From contig OX442322.1 of NCBI GenBank assembly GCA_949358305.1, forward strand, positions 124,001 to 188,000: 64,000 nt of DNA. The letters run 5' to 3'. Below the pieces are notes generated by a model that did no database searches, was not told where the DNA came from, and saw nothing but the letters and a program-made list of their open reading frames with translations. The number at the start of each line of letters is the position of its first letter. Within the stretch, counting starts at the first letter, position 1. A program made the translations under genes and the position numbers. The DNA comes from Strigamia acuminata (taxonomy: Eukaryota > Arthropoda > Chilopoda > Geophilomorpha > Linotaeniidae). Below are positions 10,245 to 21,006 of the stretch, one piece after another.

Positions 10245-11169
10245 CAAAACGCAGTTCGACCTCGTGATACTTGGACAGACTAAGAGATTGTTAGGAGTCG
10301 AGTTCTACGCGCATCGACAGCAAATGATCTTACACCAAAGATCATACATTAACAAGGTGCTGCAGAGATTCCAAAATCATCTGGAATCAGTAAAAATCAG
10401 GTCACAACCAATGGTCAAATCAACGATCCTCACCAAGAAGCAATGTCCGAGCACCATTGAAGATTTTAAAGTCATGGAGAAGATCCCTTATCGAAATCTC
10501 CTTGGATCACTCGCATTTATCGGATCAAGGACCAGGCCAGATATGACTTATGCGATCAACATCTTAAGTCAATTTCAATCCAACCCAGGATGGGATCACT
10601 GGCTTGCTTTGTTGGATTTGCTTAGCTACTTAAGAACGACGAAGAACTATGGACTTATGTTATTTCCTAACAACCGTATTGAAGTCATTGGCTACAGTGA
10701 CTCCGATTACGCAAACAATCGAGACGATAGGATTTCAGTTGGCGGAACTCTCATAACATTGGGGAATTCGGTAATTTTCTGGAGAACATTCAAACGGCGC
10801 AACGTGACGTTGTCCACTATGGAGGCAGAATATGTAGCTCTCACAGAGACAGTGAAAGACTACATATGGATCGTCCGAGTATTATACGAGATAGTCCCCG
10901 ATTTAGCAAATCAATTTTATCACCGAGTACTTTGTGATAACATCTCTACTGTAGATTTTACGAAGTCGAACATCGAGAATAGAAAAACAAAACATATCGA
11001 TGTCAGATACCATTTCATACGAGAACTCGTGAAAAGGGACAATCTTCAAGTGTTACACGTGGGGACAAAGTCAAATTTTGCTGATATATTTACCAAGTCG
11101 GTCGATAAGACAGACTTAGTCCAGTTTTGTAATCGTTTTTTAATTAATCTCGATGTACTAAGTGCTTGA
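10245..11169 (+). pseudogene. pol: copia-1 pol, second part (RT end and RNase H)
   Basis: Continues copia-1 pol after the nested copia-2. It holds the end of RT (GVEFYAHRQQMILHQRSYINKV) and the RNase H domain (GYSDSDYA, then STMEAEYVALTE and KHIDVRYHFIRELV, ending in the ADIFTKS signature typical of copia pol C-termini). The frame is open to a TGA at 11167-11169. It aligns over its length with the copia-3 pol C-terminus. The coding function is lost because the N-terminal half of the element is missing. Confidence 0.88.
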
Positions 11170-11187
11170 TAATATGAGGGGGCCGAA

Positions 11188-11580
11188 TGTTACGATTTGG
11201 TGTATTCTGTTATATCATGTTATCAAGCGATGACATTTGTTGCATTGTATTTATATTCTATTATTAGTGTAATGAATTACCTGCACGACTGGCTGCAGTA
11301 TTTGTTTACCTGTGGTCTGTATGTTCTGCCCAAAGGGGGCGTTGTTTATGTTTGGCCAGTCACATAACTGGATATTAAATATCACTTGCTGCTCAGCCTT
11401 AGACAAGTAAAGATGGCGTGCATTTCTTTTCGCTAAATGTTTTTCCACACCATTGCTGATTCACACAACATAAACAACTTTATGCCACAAATTAACACCA
11501 CTGTCGTTCCGGTAATCTCCGGTCTCCTGCACTCGACGTTCCCGTGCAGAAAAATGTCCCGAATTCGATTATCAACGTCC
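11188..11580 (+). repeat. 3' LTR of copia-1, right end unresolved
   Basis: Starts TGTTACG directly after the polypurine tract GAGGGGGCCGAA. No second copy is in view, so the end cannot be fixed. ATCAACG near 11570 resembles the CAACA ends of the other copia LTRs, and a new TGTTAACG begins at 11581, which could be the start of the copia-4 5' LTR. Confidence 0.5.
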
Positions 11581-12114
11581 TGTTAACGTTGCACACACGT
11601 TAACCACCCTTTGCTACCACTATAGATAATATAGACCATGTGTCTGCGCAAATATGAAGCCGACAAAACATTTTCAATGCCACCATACTAACACAGTAGT
11701 GGCTGCCATCTTTATTCACTGTGAATCTAAAAGCAAGTGTTCTGACTTGAGATTTGTTCTTCTCAAGGCTACAAAACATAAAAGATGAGAACAAATCAAT
11801 TCATAGTGATGGTTGATTTGTTCTTTACAAAACAAAGTAAATAATCAATGATAAAACCAGCCTTAACAATGGATAAGCTGCTGGGGCAAGCTAAACGATA
11901 AGAGCTCATCTGAGCAGACGACACAAACGTTAACCATTGCAAAGCATGCGCCAACCGTAACACCGCAACACACGTAATACAAGTCAATGACAATTGGCGC
12001 CTGACATCGTGACAAGAATACAAAGGTAACGCAATGCACCATTGTCGCACTAATTCCGAAACATGCGACATTTACAAGCTGGCACCATATGACTGCTCCG
12101 AATTCCAACAAGAT
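11581..12114. other. non-coding stretch, possibly part of the copia-4 5' LTR
   Basis: I see no supported gene. If the copia-4 LTR starts at TGTTAACG (11581) and ends CAACA at 12682, this is its left part, with the partial gypsy LTR at 12115-12631 inserted in it. This is only an inference from the terminal bases. Confidence 0.3.
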
Positions 12115-12631
12115 CCTCCCGCGATGGTTCTCTCGACCGTCGTGACGGTCCCCGCCCCATTGTACACTCCGGGTTGGTAGCCCGTGAACAGTATTCCAAA
12201 TACTGTGCTAAACAAACTACTCGGGTATTGGTAATCCTGTATTGGCAAGTCCATAGAAATGTTTACTCGGTGGTTGGTACCACCGATAGCGACTTGTCGT
12301 GTACAAATACTCGGCGCTCGATCACGAGATCTTGTCGTCGTAAGGCATGCTGGCGGATGGAGTCTCAACATCTCCCGCGCCGGTTCTCCCAACTGTCGTG
12401 ACTGTCCCCGCCCAATTAATATTTATACAACAATAAATTGTTGTATTCTACTAATCACTTTATATTTATTTATCTGGGAATATTCTAAAGAATATTCCTT
12501 TCAATACGAAGGACTCTTTGTATTATTAGGTATTCGCGCTGCGGACCAAATACGTCTCCGTAGCGTTATTTGTGACGATGCTGCAAGTCAGCCGTATCCC
12601 TCTGGCTTCGCCCGGATCCTCAACCAGTTGC
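12115..12631 (+). repeat. partial gypsy LTR (family C), same as part of 21007-22584
   Basis: Matches 21963-22512 over its full length, with many substitutions and small gaps. Both ends are truncated relative to the solo LTR. It holds one complete copy of the hairpin-bearing unit described at 21800-22290, including a stem at 12188-12195/12199-12206 whose sequence differs from the other copies although pairing is kept. Confidence 0.8.
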
Positions 12632-12682
12632 ACACCACTGCAAAACAAGGCATTTGCTGATGATTTCCACTAGAAATCAACA

Positions 12683-13366
12683 AGGTTATGGGCCATACAA
12701 CGTGGGAAAACCCTGGAAAAACATTTGAAGTCTTTTTCAACAAATTGAAGCCAATTAGAGGTCTTGTGAAAAATTGGCTCTAATTATTCAAAATGGCGGC
12801 GCCCATGAAGGAAAATGCCAGCTTGTGTTTGTGTTACTGGATTCCAGGAATTGAAGCGGTTTTGAGTCAGGGAACAACACAGGAACACTAGTTTGGTTCG
12901 AACAATACTAAATCAATTATTTACGAGTTTTTCTTTTCCGAATCTTGGACGTTTATTGACATTGCGAGGCGCAATACGTATCGTCGATGAGACGATAGCT
13001 ACGTGAGATAAACGTATCAACGAGTCCCATAATTCTCGCCAACCACACGTGAAGTGTGAACGAGACAGAAACGAAAGGAGAATTCGAGACGACGTACAAC
13101 TACTGGATAAACACCAGAAATTTGATGAACAATTTGCTGGACGAAGACGCCAAATTTATGAACAATTATTGTGTTTATTTTCGATATTATTACATTACTA
13201 GTTTAGTGTTGTGCTAGGATTTATACTAACATAGTCTTAAGAGCGAACTAACATCGCAACACTGCACTTTGTTGCGATTATCCTGTACAAAGAGTGTTTT
13301 AGGGGAAATCAGTTCGTGTTCAGTGTTTTTCAAGTGTCGGACATTTGGTTCACAATGGATTCGGAC
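12683..13366 (+). mobile_element. copia-4 5' leader and first gag codons, left of copia-3
   Basis: The LTR end (AATCAACA, to 12682) is followed by the primer site AGGTTATGGGCC (12683-12694), which fits the anticodon region of initiator tRNA-Met as in Drosophila copia. The leader resembles the inverted leader of copia-3 (47070-47729). A gag ATG lies at 13355-13357. The codons for M-D-S-D reach 13366, where copia-3 is inserted; the next codon continues at 48058 after the duplicated CGGAC. Confidence 0.85.
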
Positions 13367-13471
13367 TGTTGAATTGTCACCTAAACTTAAGTTATTTGTG
13401 TAGTTTAGCAGTGGTGAGAATAACATTAGTTATAATAAGGAAAAACTCAGAGGCCATCTTGTTGTGTTGGA
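13367..13471 (-). repeat. copia-3 3' LTR, distal part
   Basis: Matches 47730-47834 of the 5' LTR almost exactly (CTTAAG against CTCAAG is one difference). It ends in TGGA, the gypsy-B target duplication; the remainder of the LTR continues at 42231. Confidence 0.93.
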
Positions 13472-15124
13472 TGTGACGGTGACGACCACAACTCCTATCG
13501 CATGATAGTACCGGGTATAAGTCGCGCAAAATAGTGAATATTATCGAGAAAAATAAGAACAACAGAGTTATCAAAACACTACATTTATTGTTGTTAAACA
13601 ATATAATCAAGAATAAAGTTATACAAATGACTAATGCCGACATTTGGCAAATTAAGAATACAAGTTAAACTATACAAATAATTGGCTGTGAAACAGCCCT
13701 AAAATAATAACATTACGTGTCCGATGGTGATCCTGGGTTCGGGAACGGCAAAACGCCCGCTCGACCGAGTTAAAAGATGTCATCTACGCGTAGCCGGGCT
13801 GGCTGTGTCCTCGCGGCTTCCGTCGGCGCTTCGTAATCGTGGAACTGGTTCCTTTGCGTTCCGGGTTCGTATCGTGTAATGGTCCGTGTAATGCTTCGTG
13901 GTTCGATCCGAAAGGTGCGGTTGACTCATGTGCACCGCCACAACTAGGGTTGGAAATTGGTAATGAATAAATGAAGTCATTTATTCTTCAAGGTTCCACT
14001 TCTGAATTATAATTAATTCGGAACGTTGTGAGTTTAATAAATCAACTCAATAAATTGTATTAAATTTATTGTCACGAATTTGATTCGTCATACGGTGAAA
14101 CAAGTCTCGTGACTTGCTTCGATTGTTAACTTGTTGCCATGTTTAAACAATTTAGATTTATTATCAACTACAAAATAAATTAGGGTTAAACATCGCAACA
14201 CACAATTGCCGTCAAAGTTCGCCTTGCTGAGCAGAACAGTATCGCGCGTGCCCTAAATAACAGTGCGGTGAGAGACGGCACTGATATTCAGGGGGATATA
14301 GCCCGCAGTTCTGCACAACAGAATTAATCACCCGAGATACTACTCATAAGTAGACTGCTTTGGCATCATCACCGAAGAGATATAACATTCCCAAACACAT
14401 AGTGCTACTGGCGGTAACTGCATGTTTTGCATGCAGACTGCTTTGGCACCATCAGGTGATGGAGTCAATCTCTTGCAGTAACAGTGCTACTGACGGTTAC
14501 TAAATACTTTGGTATCACACGTGATTCTATTGTCCGACCACGAGGATACTTATGCGGGAGGCTTTCTCCTCGGCAAGACCGTTTGACGGAAACATTAACA
14601 GTTCGAACTTCGCCTTCAGTTGACGGGGGTTGCATGGCTCAGCAGAGCCATGCTATGCATGGTCCGGTAGGACCATGCCCTGAGTAAGAAACGGCTATTT
14701 GACATGCGGAACATACCAAATAACCAGAAAACAAGACTAACTAACTTCCTGTTGTCAGGGAGTTTTATACTCGGTGGGATTAGGTTCCACCAATCTCGTA
14801 TCGCAGGAAGTGGATACGGAGATGCAAATTGGGATTATGCTAATCTTTTAGCATAAACCGGAACTGGATACCGAGGACAGGAAATGGATACACAGAACGG
14901 AAATACATTCTGAAAATGAGTTTTGTGTCGCGTACCCGTGATAAAGCAAGAATACCTGCTTTATCTTATTGAATATTGATAATATAACTTTATATTATCA
15001 ATTTAGATTACATTTATTCGTAACAAACATAATATGTTTGTGAACTATTTCTGCGGAGAATAATAAGTTCGAAGTTGAATTTGCCGCTAGTACTAGTGGC
15101 GCCATCTATTGCTAATTTGTCACA
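13472..15124 (-). repeat. 3' LTR of gypsy-B (1653 bp)
   Basis: Pairs with 40697-42226. It is directly followed at 15125 by the polypurine tract (AAGGGGGATG on the minus strand). It contains imperfect repeat units around 14330-14520, each with a conserved CTGCTTTGGCA-type core next to a hairpin of differing sequence. It retains 14547-14672, absent from the other LTR between AGGA repeats. Confidence 0.94.
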
Positions 15125-15484
15125 CATCCCCCTTAATAACTAAACATATACTCTTATATTTTATGTTATTCTGTAGGAATATCATTTGTGTCAAATTCAT
15201 CCATATTAATAAATATTCTATTTTCAATATTTATAAAGTCCATGAGTGTTTTTAATAAACATGTTCTTATCGTTAAGATGCTCAAAAATTGTTTTTATTT
15301 TTTTCCTCACAGAGACGGTTATAAAAAATAATTTGTTATTAAAACAATAAACATGAAGTCATTCTCTTATATCGAAGAAGTACTTCTTACAAAAATCTTA
15401 GTTAAAGTAATTTTCGGTTACATGTTAAATTCTTTTATCACAGAACAAACGAATAAACTGCTATTTTTAAATTCGAAACACAGC
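15125..15484. other. 3' non-coding region of gypsy-B
   Basis: AT-rich spacer between the ORF3 stop and the 3' LTR. A polypurine tract lies at its left end (about 15125-15134). I see no gene. Confidence 0.7.
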
Positions 15485-16216
15485 TTAATCTTGACTTTTT
15501 TCGGTCTCCGTGGCGGGCTTTTGCCTATCCTTCGAAGAGAAACTTTTGCCACGTTTTTTGACGGGAAGAGGTTCTTCCGGTTGTCGGTCTATGAAGAACG
15601 TAGTGGTCGCAACAACTTCCGTGGCGATGGGAGACTTGGATGCTTTATCCTCTGGTTCAGGCTGATCAATTGATCCGTCTTCTTCATCGATCATCTTTTT
15701 TAAATCTTCGTAGATGTCAATTACGGGGGGCAAAACTAGGATCCAGCCTTCACATATTTGGTTCTTCATTTCATCTGCGATTTTTCCCACGAGCAGATTC
15801 CAAAGGTGCTCCAAAATGTTGAAGCCCTCAACGCGACGTGGATTCAAGATCATTTGCATGATCCTGGTCACATATCCTACCGTTATTTGATCGGGAAGAC
15901 CCGTAATCAATTGACGAAAAATTATTATCGCAAGTCGAGCTACGATGGGGTAGTAGTATTCGACCTCCCAAACGAATAACTGTCCTATCTTGGTGTTCGG
16001 AGGAACTTGGTAGGGTTCGATTAAGAATTCGTTCGAAATCCCGAGTTCCGCGATATTTGGCATGGGAACCAATGCGGCTTCTTCCGTTTGGGTCGCATTA
16101 TCTACGCAGACAACACTTGGCATTTTTTCCAAACCCATTTGAAGGCCAAGGGGCGTTCTTCGCGAATTCATAAATTCGGGATCCTCGTATACAGCTTTGC
16201 CATCGTTGGATAATAA
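15485..16216 (-). pseudogene. gypsy-B ORF3, C-terminal part (split by gypsy-A)
   Basis: 244 codons (with the stop) that follow in frame after 31952 once gypsy-A and one AGCT are removed; the whole ORF3 would then be 536 aa, close to the 555 aa of the gypsy-A copy. This half is mainly helical and hydrophobic in the middle (pattern VEYYYPIVARLAIIIFRQL, then W-rich segments) and acidic/basic at the end. It matches the C-terminal domain of gypsy-A ORF3 in motifs such as YFPILL/YYPIVA and EGW. I do not recognise the family. It lies where env would be, but I see no signal peptide or clear membrane anchor. Confidence 0.85.
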
Positions 16217-16220
16217 AGCT

Positions 16221-17817
16221 TGTGACGATTGACTTGGCGAGATACAAATTGCTTAACAATTAACATAGGAACTCGTGTGAAAGTGTAAAAGTACGGAGGC
16301 TTGTGATTTCTCAAATCATATAACAATTTATTACGAATGGAAGACTTATATAAAACCTATGCCTACAACTGGCTAAATAACTTCATGTTAAATATACAAT
16401 GGGTTGGCAAAAGCCCTGAAATAATATCACTTGCGGTTTTCAGTCTCGTAATAAGAATATGTAGCTTTCTTATTACGGTGACGTAAAAGATGTCGTCTGA
16501 GTATGGTTCGGGTTTCCAATGGTCCTGGATTGGTTCTAAAATGGTGTGTAATGGTTAGGCTTTGGTGTGTTATATCTGAGAGGTGCGGTTGACTTTGGCA
16601 CAATCATCACACGTGTAATTATTATATTGTTAATAATTACACAGCGCGATCATAAGAAGGATGAAACAATCGGAATAAATATTCATGTAAATTCCATTGA
16701 ATTTAAACATGATATTGTGTTCGCGAAGCTGGATAAATAACTGAAAAAATAAAGAAATAATTAAAATAGCGCCGAGCTATTTTTGCCCCGAGTGCAATCA
16801 ACATTTAAGCCTTGCTCAAATGTTCCATCAAACCAACAACGAATTGAATCGAAATATCTCGCAGGAAAGGTTATCCATCGCCGGGAAATTACTCCACTCG
16901 GTTCTGGCTGGCGGGAGAGCAACCTGGAAATTACTCCGCGTCGATTACTCTGATAATGCGTCTGTGAAATATAAATACTCCACTCTAGATTCTACATTAC
17001 CAATGCGTCTGTGAATTTTACTCCACTCTAGATTCTGCATTCTACAACGGAATGTTGGCATGAAGCTGGAGGGAGTGCGTCTGTGGGTTGTACCCCACTC
17101 TAGATCCTACACTTAAATGTGTCTGTGAATTTCTCACTCTAGTTACTACATTTCTACAACGGAATGTTGGCATGAAGAGGCGGGAGTGTGTCTGTGAGTC
17201 TTCTACCCACTCTAGATACTTACACTAAATACAAAGTATTTCTACAACGGATTGTCGGAACGCAGAGAAGTATAATATGTGCTCAAGTAATATCAGTATC
17301 AAACAAAAACAGAACAAGAGCAAGAGCAAGAGCTATATCCGTTTTGCAGAGGGATATATACTCGGTGAGGAGAATAGCTGTTCAGTGATCCAATGGGATC
17401 ACTGGGCAGCCAAATCCATCCAATCCTAGATCACAGGAAGTGGATACTCAGGACATAGTCTTCTACTAGGTCCACTACAGGAACTGGATACGCAGGACAC
17501 ACTTTGGATTAAGTCCCTTTGACTATAATCCGAAAGGAGTCCAACTCACAGTGGGTGATGAAAGGTGACTTCACCCGGTGTAAAGTTTGCACATAATTCA
17601 ATAGAATTATGTGACAAATAAACCAACTAATATTTAAACATCCAAAAGTATTTAAAAGTGTCTAAAGTTGTCGTGGAATAAAATATAAATGATAATTTAT
17701 ATTTTATTCACTCAAAAATTGTCGAAATTTGAATTTACCGCTAAAACGCAGCAGCGCCATCTATTGGTGAAATAATCGTCCTATACTAACAAAGTGTATG
17801 ACAGTGTAACCGTCACA
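16221..17817 (-). repeat. 3' LTR of gypsy-A (1597 bp)
   Basis: Same length as 30355-31951 and nearly identical. Bases 16960-17225 hold four to five imperfect repeats built on TGTCTGTGA ... CCACTCTAGA. A perfect hairpin (CGTAATAAGA ... TCTTATTACG) lies near 16448-16479. GGAAGTGGATAC-like boxes near 17436 and 17483 also occur in the gypsy-B LTR. Confidence 0.95.
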
Positions 17818-18478
17818 AGTCCCCCTTAAATATATGTTAATTCCATTGAATTTACATACTATTTACTCATCTTGAGGATCAAGACCACACTGTCATCTAA
17901 GGAACTCGAGCTGCAATTCTAGGTAAGTGAAATCTCTATTTTATAGCTTAATCATAAAATAAAGTTCAACCTTTAATCAAATGCTTCAAAGAATATTTAT
18001 TAGGATTATAAAACTCTTAATTATTAATAATAACTTCAATCTCTCTTTACAGGTAGACTTACAACTGCATCAAGAAAAAGGCGATAACTTAAACTAACAT
18101 CAAACTCTTGTATCAAACAAATGATTAATAAAATTTAACAATTACTTTCACAAAAATTAACTTCTCACTGGAAATATAATAGTTTGCAAAATAACACTTT
18201 ACACGTTAAAATTCAAGTATTAAAATTAGTATTTTCACAACAAACTCACATTGACTCGTAATCAAATCTTAACAAAATTGTTAGTTTAAATATTAAAGAT
18301 CTTTGAGATATTCCTAAAAAAAACGGCATAAAATACACCTGAACCTGAACCTGACTCAATCTTTGTTTCATCTCGGGTTGGGAATGAAGATGGAAGAATT
18401 GAACTCGCTACCTCTGGTCTTGCCTTTAAAAGGAGAAATGTTGGGAAAGTAGCGGATCCCGACATCGTTGACGCTTTT
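17818..18478. other. 3' non-coding region of gypsy-A
   Basis: A polypurine tract (TTTAAGGGGGACT on the minus strand, 17818-17830) abuts the LTR. The rest is AT-rich sequence downstream of the ORF3 stop with no gene that I can support. Confidence 0.8.
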
Positions 18479-20146
18479 TTAGTCCAACTCTTCATCCTCA
18501 ATGAATCCTTCCATGGACGTAACAACTTCCGAGGTGGCTGCGGGTGGAGAGTTAAGTTGAATAGTTACCATTTCCGGTACTACGTCCGGTTCAACGTCAT
18601 GATTCAGTGGATCTAGGAGCATTCTGTGTTGTTTCTCGGTGAATACTTCCAGGGGATCAGGCCCTCCTAACGGAATGGTGTTAGCGCTGGTTGGCTCGGA
18701 AAAAACCAAGTGATGATCGGGTAAGCCAGAGTGCCATCCCTCACGGATCAGTGGGTGCGCTGCTGCTGAGACCTGCTGCAAAATCTTGCACCAAATAAAA
18801 GAGCGAGTTTGAAACGATTCTGACCGGGATGGATGAAAAATCCATTGGATCACGGCCAATGGCACGCTCAAATCTGGAATGTGGTCATTTTCGATCGACA
18901 CGCTAATGCGCTTGGCTGTTTCCAATAAAATTGGGAAATAATGTTCCACTTCAGCCTTAGTTTGTTCCGTGAGTGACATATTTGGCCTTGGCATATATGG
19001 GTGAACCAGTAAAATGACCGGTTCGGCAGCGTCGTTTACTTCTGGGAGCGGAATAGTCGCTACAATCATGTTGTTAGCCGATGTTCCCTCTGGAGAAGCG
19101 GCGGCTTGTGGACCAGAATCGGATGCAACCGGCGGAGAATCAGACGTAACAACCGACGTTGGTTCGTTCGCTGGAAGGTTCTTCGCCGAGACAACTGGAG
19201 TTCCATCAATTGCAGGGGTGGGAGTATCCGGCTCGCGTTGTGGCTCCGTAAATCCTCCTCGTGGAGTCGAGGTGCTAGACATTTGCGCCGGGTCTACGTA
19301 AATAGCCTGCTCCGGGCCCTGGTGGATGAGGCCACATTCGCGACACATAGCCCAATTGCGTGCTGTCGGCGTACTTAGCCCTTTGACGATGAAAGGAAGA
19401 ATTTCTTCGTTCCACATACTGGAGATCGCGACACGCTTACCACTGTGGCAATTCACGCAGACTACGGCGTGAATGCCGGACAATAATGAGGACAACCAAC
19501 CACATCCTGCGCATAAAGGGCAGAACATAAGCTTGGATTTCGGCATGATGTTGGTTCCCATGGCTGCAGCTTCCATATCGCGAAATACATGTTCTCTTCG
19601 CTGCTTACGGTAACTAGGTAAGTTGAGTTCCGATATCGAACGAGCCTGCGAGGTTGGGCGAGTCAACGCTTCGGATGAAGATGCCAGCGTGGACTTGGTG
19701 GGTCCCTTGGTTTTGCCAGTCTTGCCTCGACTAGCGGTATCACGCGGATTTCGTGGTCGGGCAAACTGCCTGCTGGTAGCTGGAGGCGGAACTTCTTCAT
19801 ATGATTCTTCTTCTTGTGAGAAGTCATCTTGGCGCCGTCTCCTCGAGGTAGAACGGGAATATTGTGACGTGTCGTCAGAAAAATCCCAATTCGGAGTCTC
19901 GCGGGGTGCATCATAGGTTACAACACGCTGACTAGCTTGACGGCCTCTGGAAGGACGCGAGTCGGTCGGACTAACACCCATGGCAGTCCTAATTCGTGGC
20001 GGCACGAGATCCGGGTTATCTCGGGCCCAGTTGGCGACGAGCTCGGGGTCAGAGGAGGGATTAACAAAGCGATAATCCGTTTCTTCCGATTCTTCTGGAT
20101 CCCAATGCACGTATTGTCGCTTACTAGCACGACCTCGGCGACTCAT
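18479..20146 (-). CDS. gypsy-A ORF3: cysteine-rich protein of unknown function
   Basis: An intact 555-aa frame from ATG 20146, downstream of pol. Residues 1-180 are polar, rich in R, S, P and D, with a WARDNPDLVPP motif at about 40-50. Three Cys pairs follow: C209-x2-C212, C230-x2-C233 and C268-x2-C271, a likely zinc-binding unit, with CGW after the first pair and a basic stretch after the second. A Pro/Thr/Ser-rich linker leads to a helical domain (about 375-490) with HPYMPRPNMSLTEQ, VEHYFPILLE and REGW motifs. Its partner in gypsy-B shares order and motifs. It is not recognisable to me as env, dUTPase or a known accessory gene; no membrane segment is evident. Nucleic-acid or Gag binding is possible but only inferred. 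Confidence 0.85.
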   Translation of the reverse strand: MSRRGRASKRQYVHWDPEESEETDYRFVNPSSDPELVANWARDNPDLVPPRIRTAMGVSPTDSRPSRGRQASQRVVTYDAPRETPNWDFSDDTSQYSRSTSRRRRQDDFSQEEESYEEVPPPATSRQFARPRNPRDTASRGKTGKTKGPTKSTLASSSEALTRPTSQARSISELNLPSYRKQRREHVFRDMEAAAMGTNIMPKSKLMFCPLCAGCGWLSSLLSGIHAVVCVNCHSGKRVAISSMWNEEILPFIVKGLSTPTARNWAMCRECGLIHQGPEQAIYVDPAQMSSTSTPRGGFTEPQREPDTPTPAIDGTPVVSAKNLPANEPTSVVTSDSPPVASDSGPQAAASPEGTSANNMIVATIPLPEVNDAAEPVILLVHPYMPRPNMSLTEQTKAEVEHYFPILLETAKRISVSIENDHIPDLSVPLAVIQWIFHPSRSESFQTRSFIWCKILQQVSAAAHPLIREGWHSGLPDHHLVFSEPTSANTIPLGGPDPLEVFTEKQHRMLLDPLNHDVEPDVVPEMVTIQLNSPPAATSEVVTSMEGFIEDEELD

Positions 20147-21006
20147 TGCGTCTTCAAAAAAATATAAATTTTATTTGAGTACATGAATCAAACCGTCGGT
20201 AATTAATTTAATTTTCAAATTAAATTAATTATCGACCAACAACTGGATTAATTTCAAAATTAATTCTTAAATTCCTTTCGTTAGAGTGTTTCCTTCATTT
20301 GTCGAATAATTATTAAAGGTTAATAATTATCCTTGACTCGGTAGATAATTTCACCTTATCTTTTAAAACAATATCGTTGACAACTATTCAAATTAGTGTT
20401 TATTTAATGAAATAAACCTAATTTTGTATCTATACGACATAATAACTAAAAACATGTCAAAATATTGAAAAATATTTTTGCAAGTGTTTTTAGTAGCTGA
20501 CAATAGTCACTTTACATGGTTTTAACTGCGTGAATAATTCCATAATTCGTCCGAGTAAATATTTTATCACTGACATCTGGTGGCGTTTGCTGATATCATA
20601 CACGTGACTCATTAACACATGTATGCTCACCAATTTCAAAGAAACTTAAGAGACATTTTATTTTTCATAAAATAAACACTTACGAACTAGGTGAAGTCCT
20701 AGAAGGGTATATTTAGCTAGTTTAATGTCTAGCTTCACGTATTTGCGAGGACTGCTCGGTTCCGGCGACGTTGGCCGATAAAAACGTTGTGCGGCGCGTG
20801 CGAATTCTAAGTCCGCCGTAATGGACGCTTAACCAAAATAAATGTCGTCAATTAATGTCAAAATATTATAAATTTTGACAAAATATTGCTTAAATATTTA
20901 CCGGAAATTTACTTAGTGAGTTCGTGAGAGGCTTACTCGCGATTCGGCCACGAGATGGTTTCGATAATCAACGTCGTGTCGGATAATTTCTGAGTTTTTG
21001 AACTGA
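20147..21006. other. non-coding spacer upstream of gypsy-A ORF3
   Basis: AT-rich sequence without a supported gene. Together with the solo LTR and 22585-23198 it makes the gap between pol and ORF3 about 3 kb, against 590 bp in gypsy-B. It may hold the leader or splice site for an ORF3 message; I cannot identify one with confidence. Confidence 0.5.

Larger units (their letters stand above)
3389..11580 (+). mobile_element. copia-1: 5'-truncated Ty1/copia element, split by copia-2
   Basis: Plus-strand copia element of which only the C-terminal half of pol, the polypurine tract (GAGGGGGCCGAA, 11176-11187) and the start of a 3' LTR (from TGTTACG at 11188) remain. It is a close relative of copia-3: pol and PPT match, but the LTRs differ. 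Removing copia-2 (4438-10244 plus one CAAAA) joins the two parts in frame. The left boundary near 3388 is where similarity to copia-3 pol begins. The right boundary is not resolved; 11580 is a guess. Confidence 0.8.

Noticed and set aside
12650-12682. Hammerhead ribozyme (CTGATGA followed by TTTC...GAAA)
   Set aside because: The GAAA would have to serve both as core and as stem II; no stem I or III closes around it.
15485-20146. ORF3 as an envelope gene
   Set aside because: Position fits env, but neither copy has a signal peptide, a clear transmembrane segment or a furin-type site; Cys-pair and charged regions suggest an internal protein.
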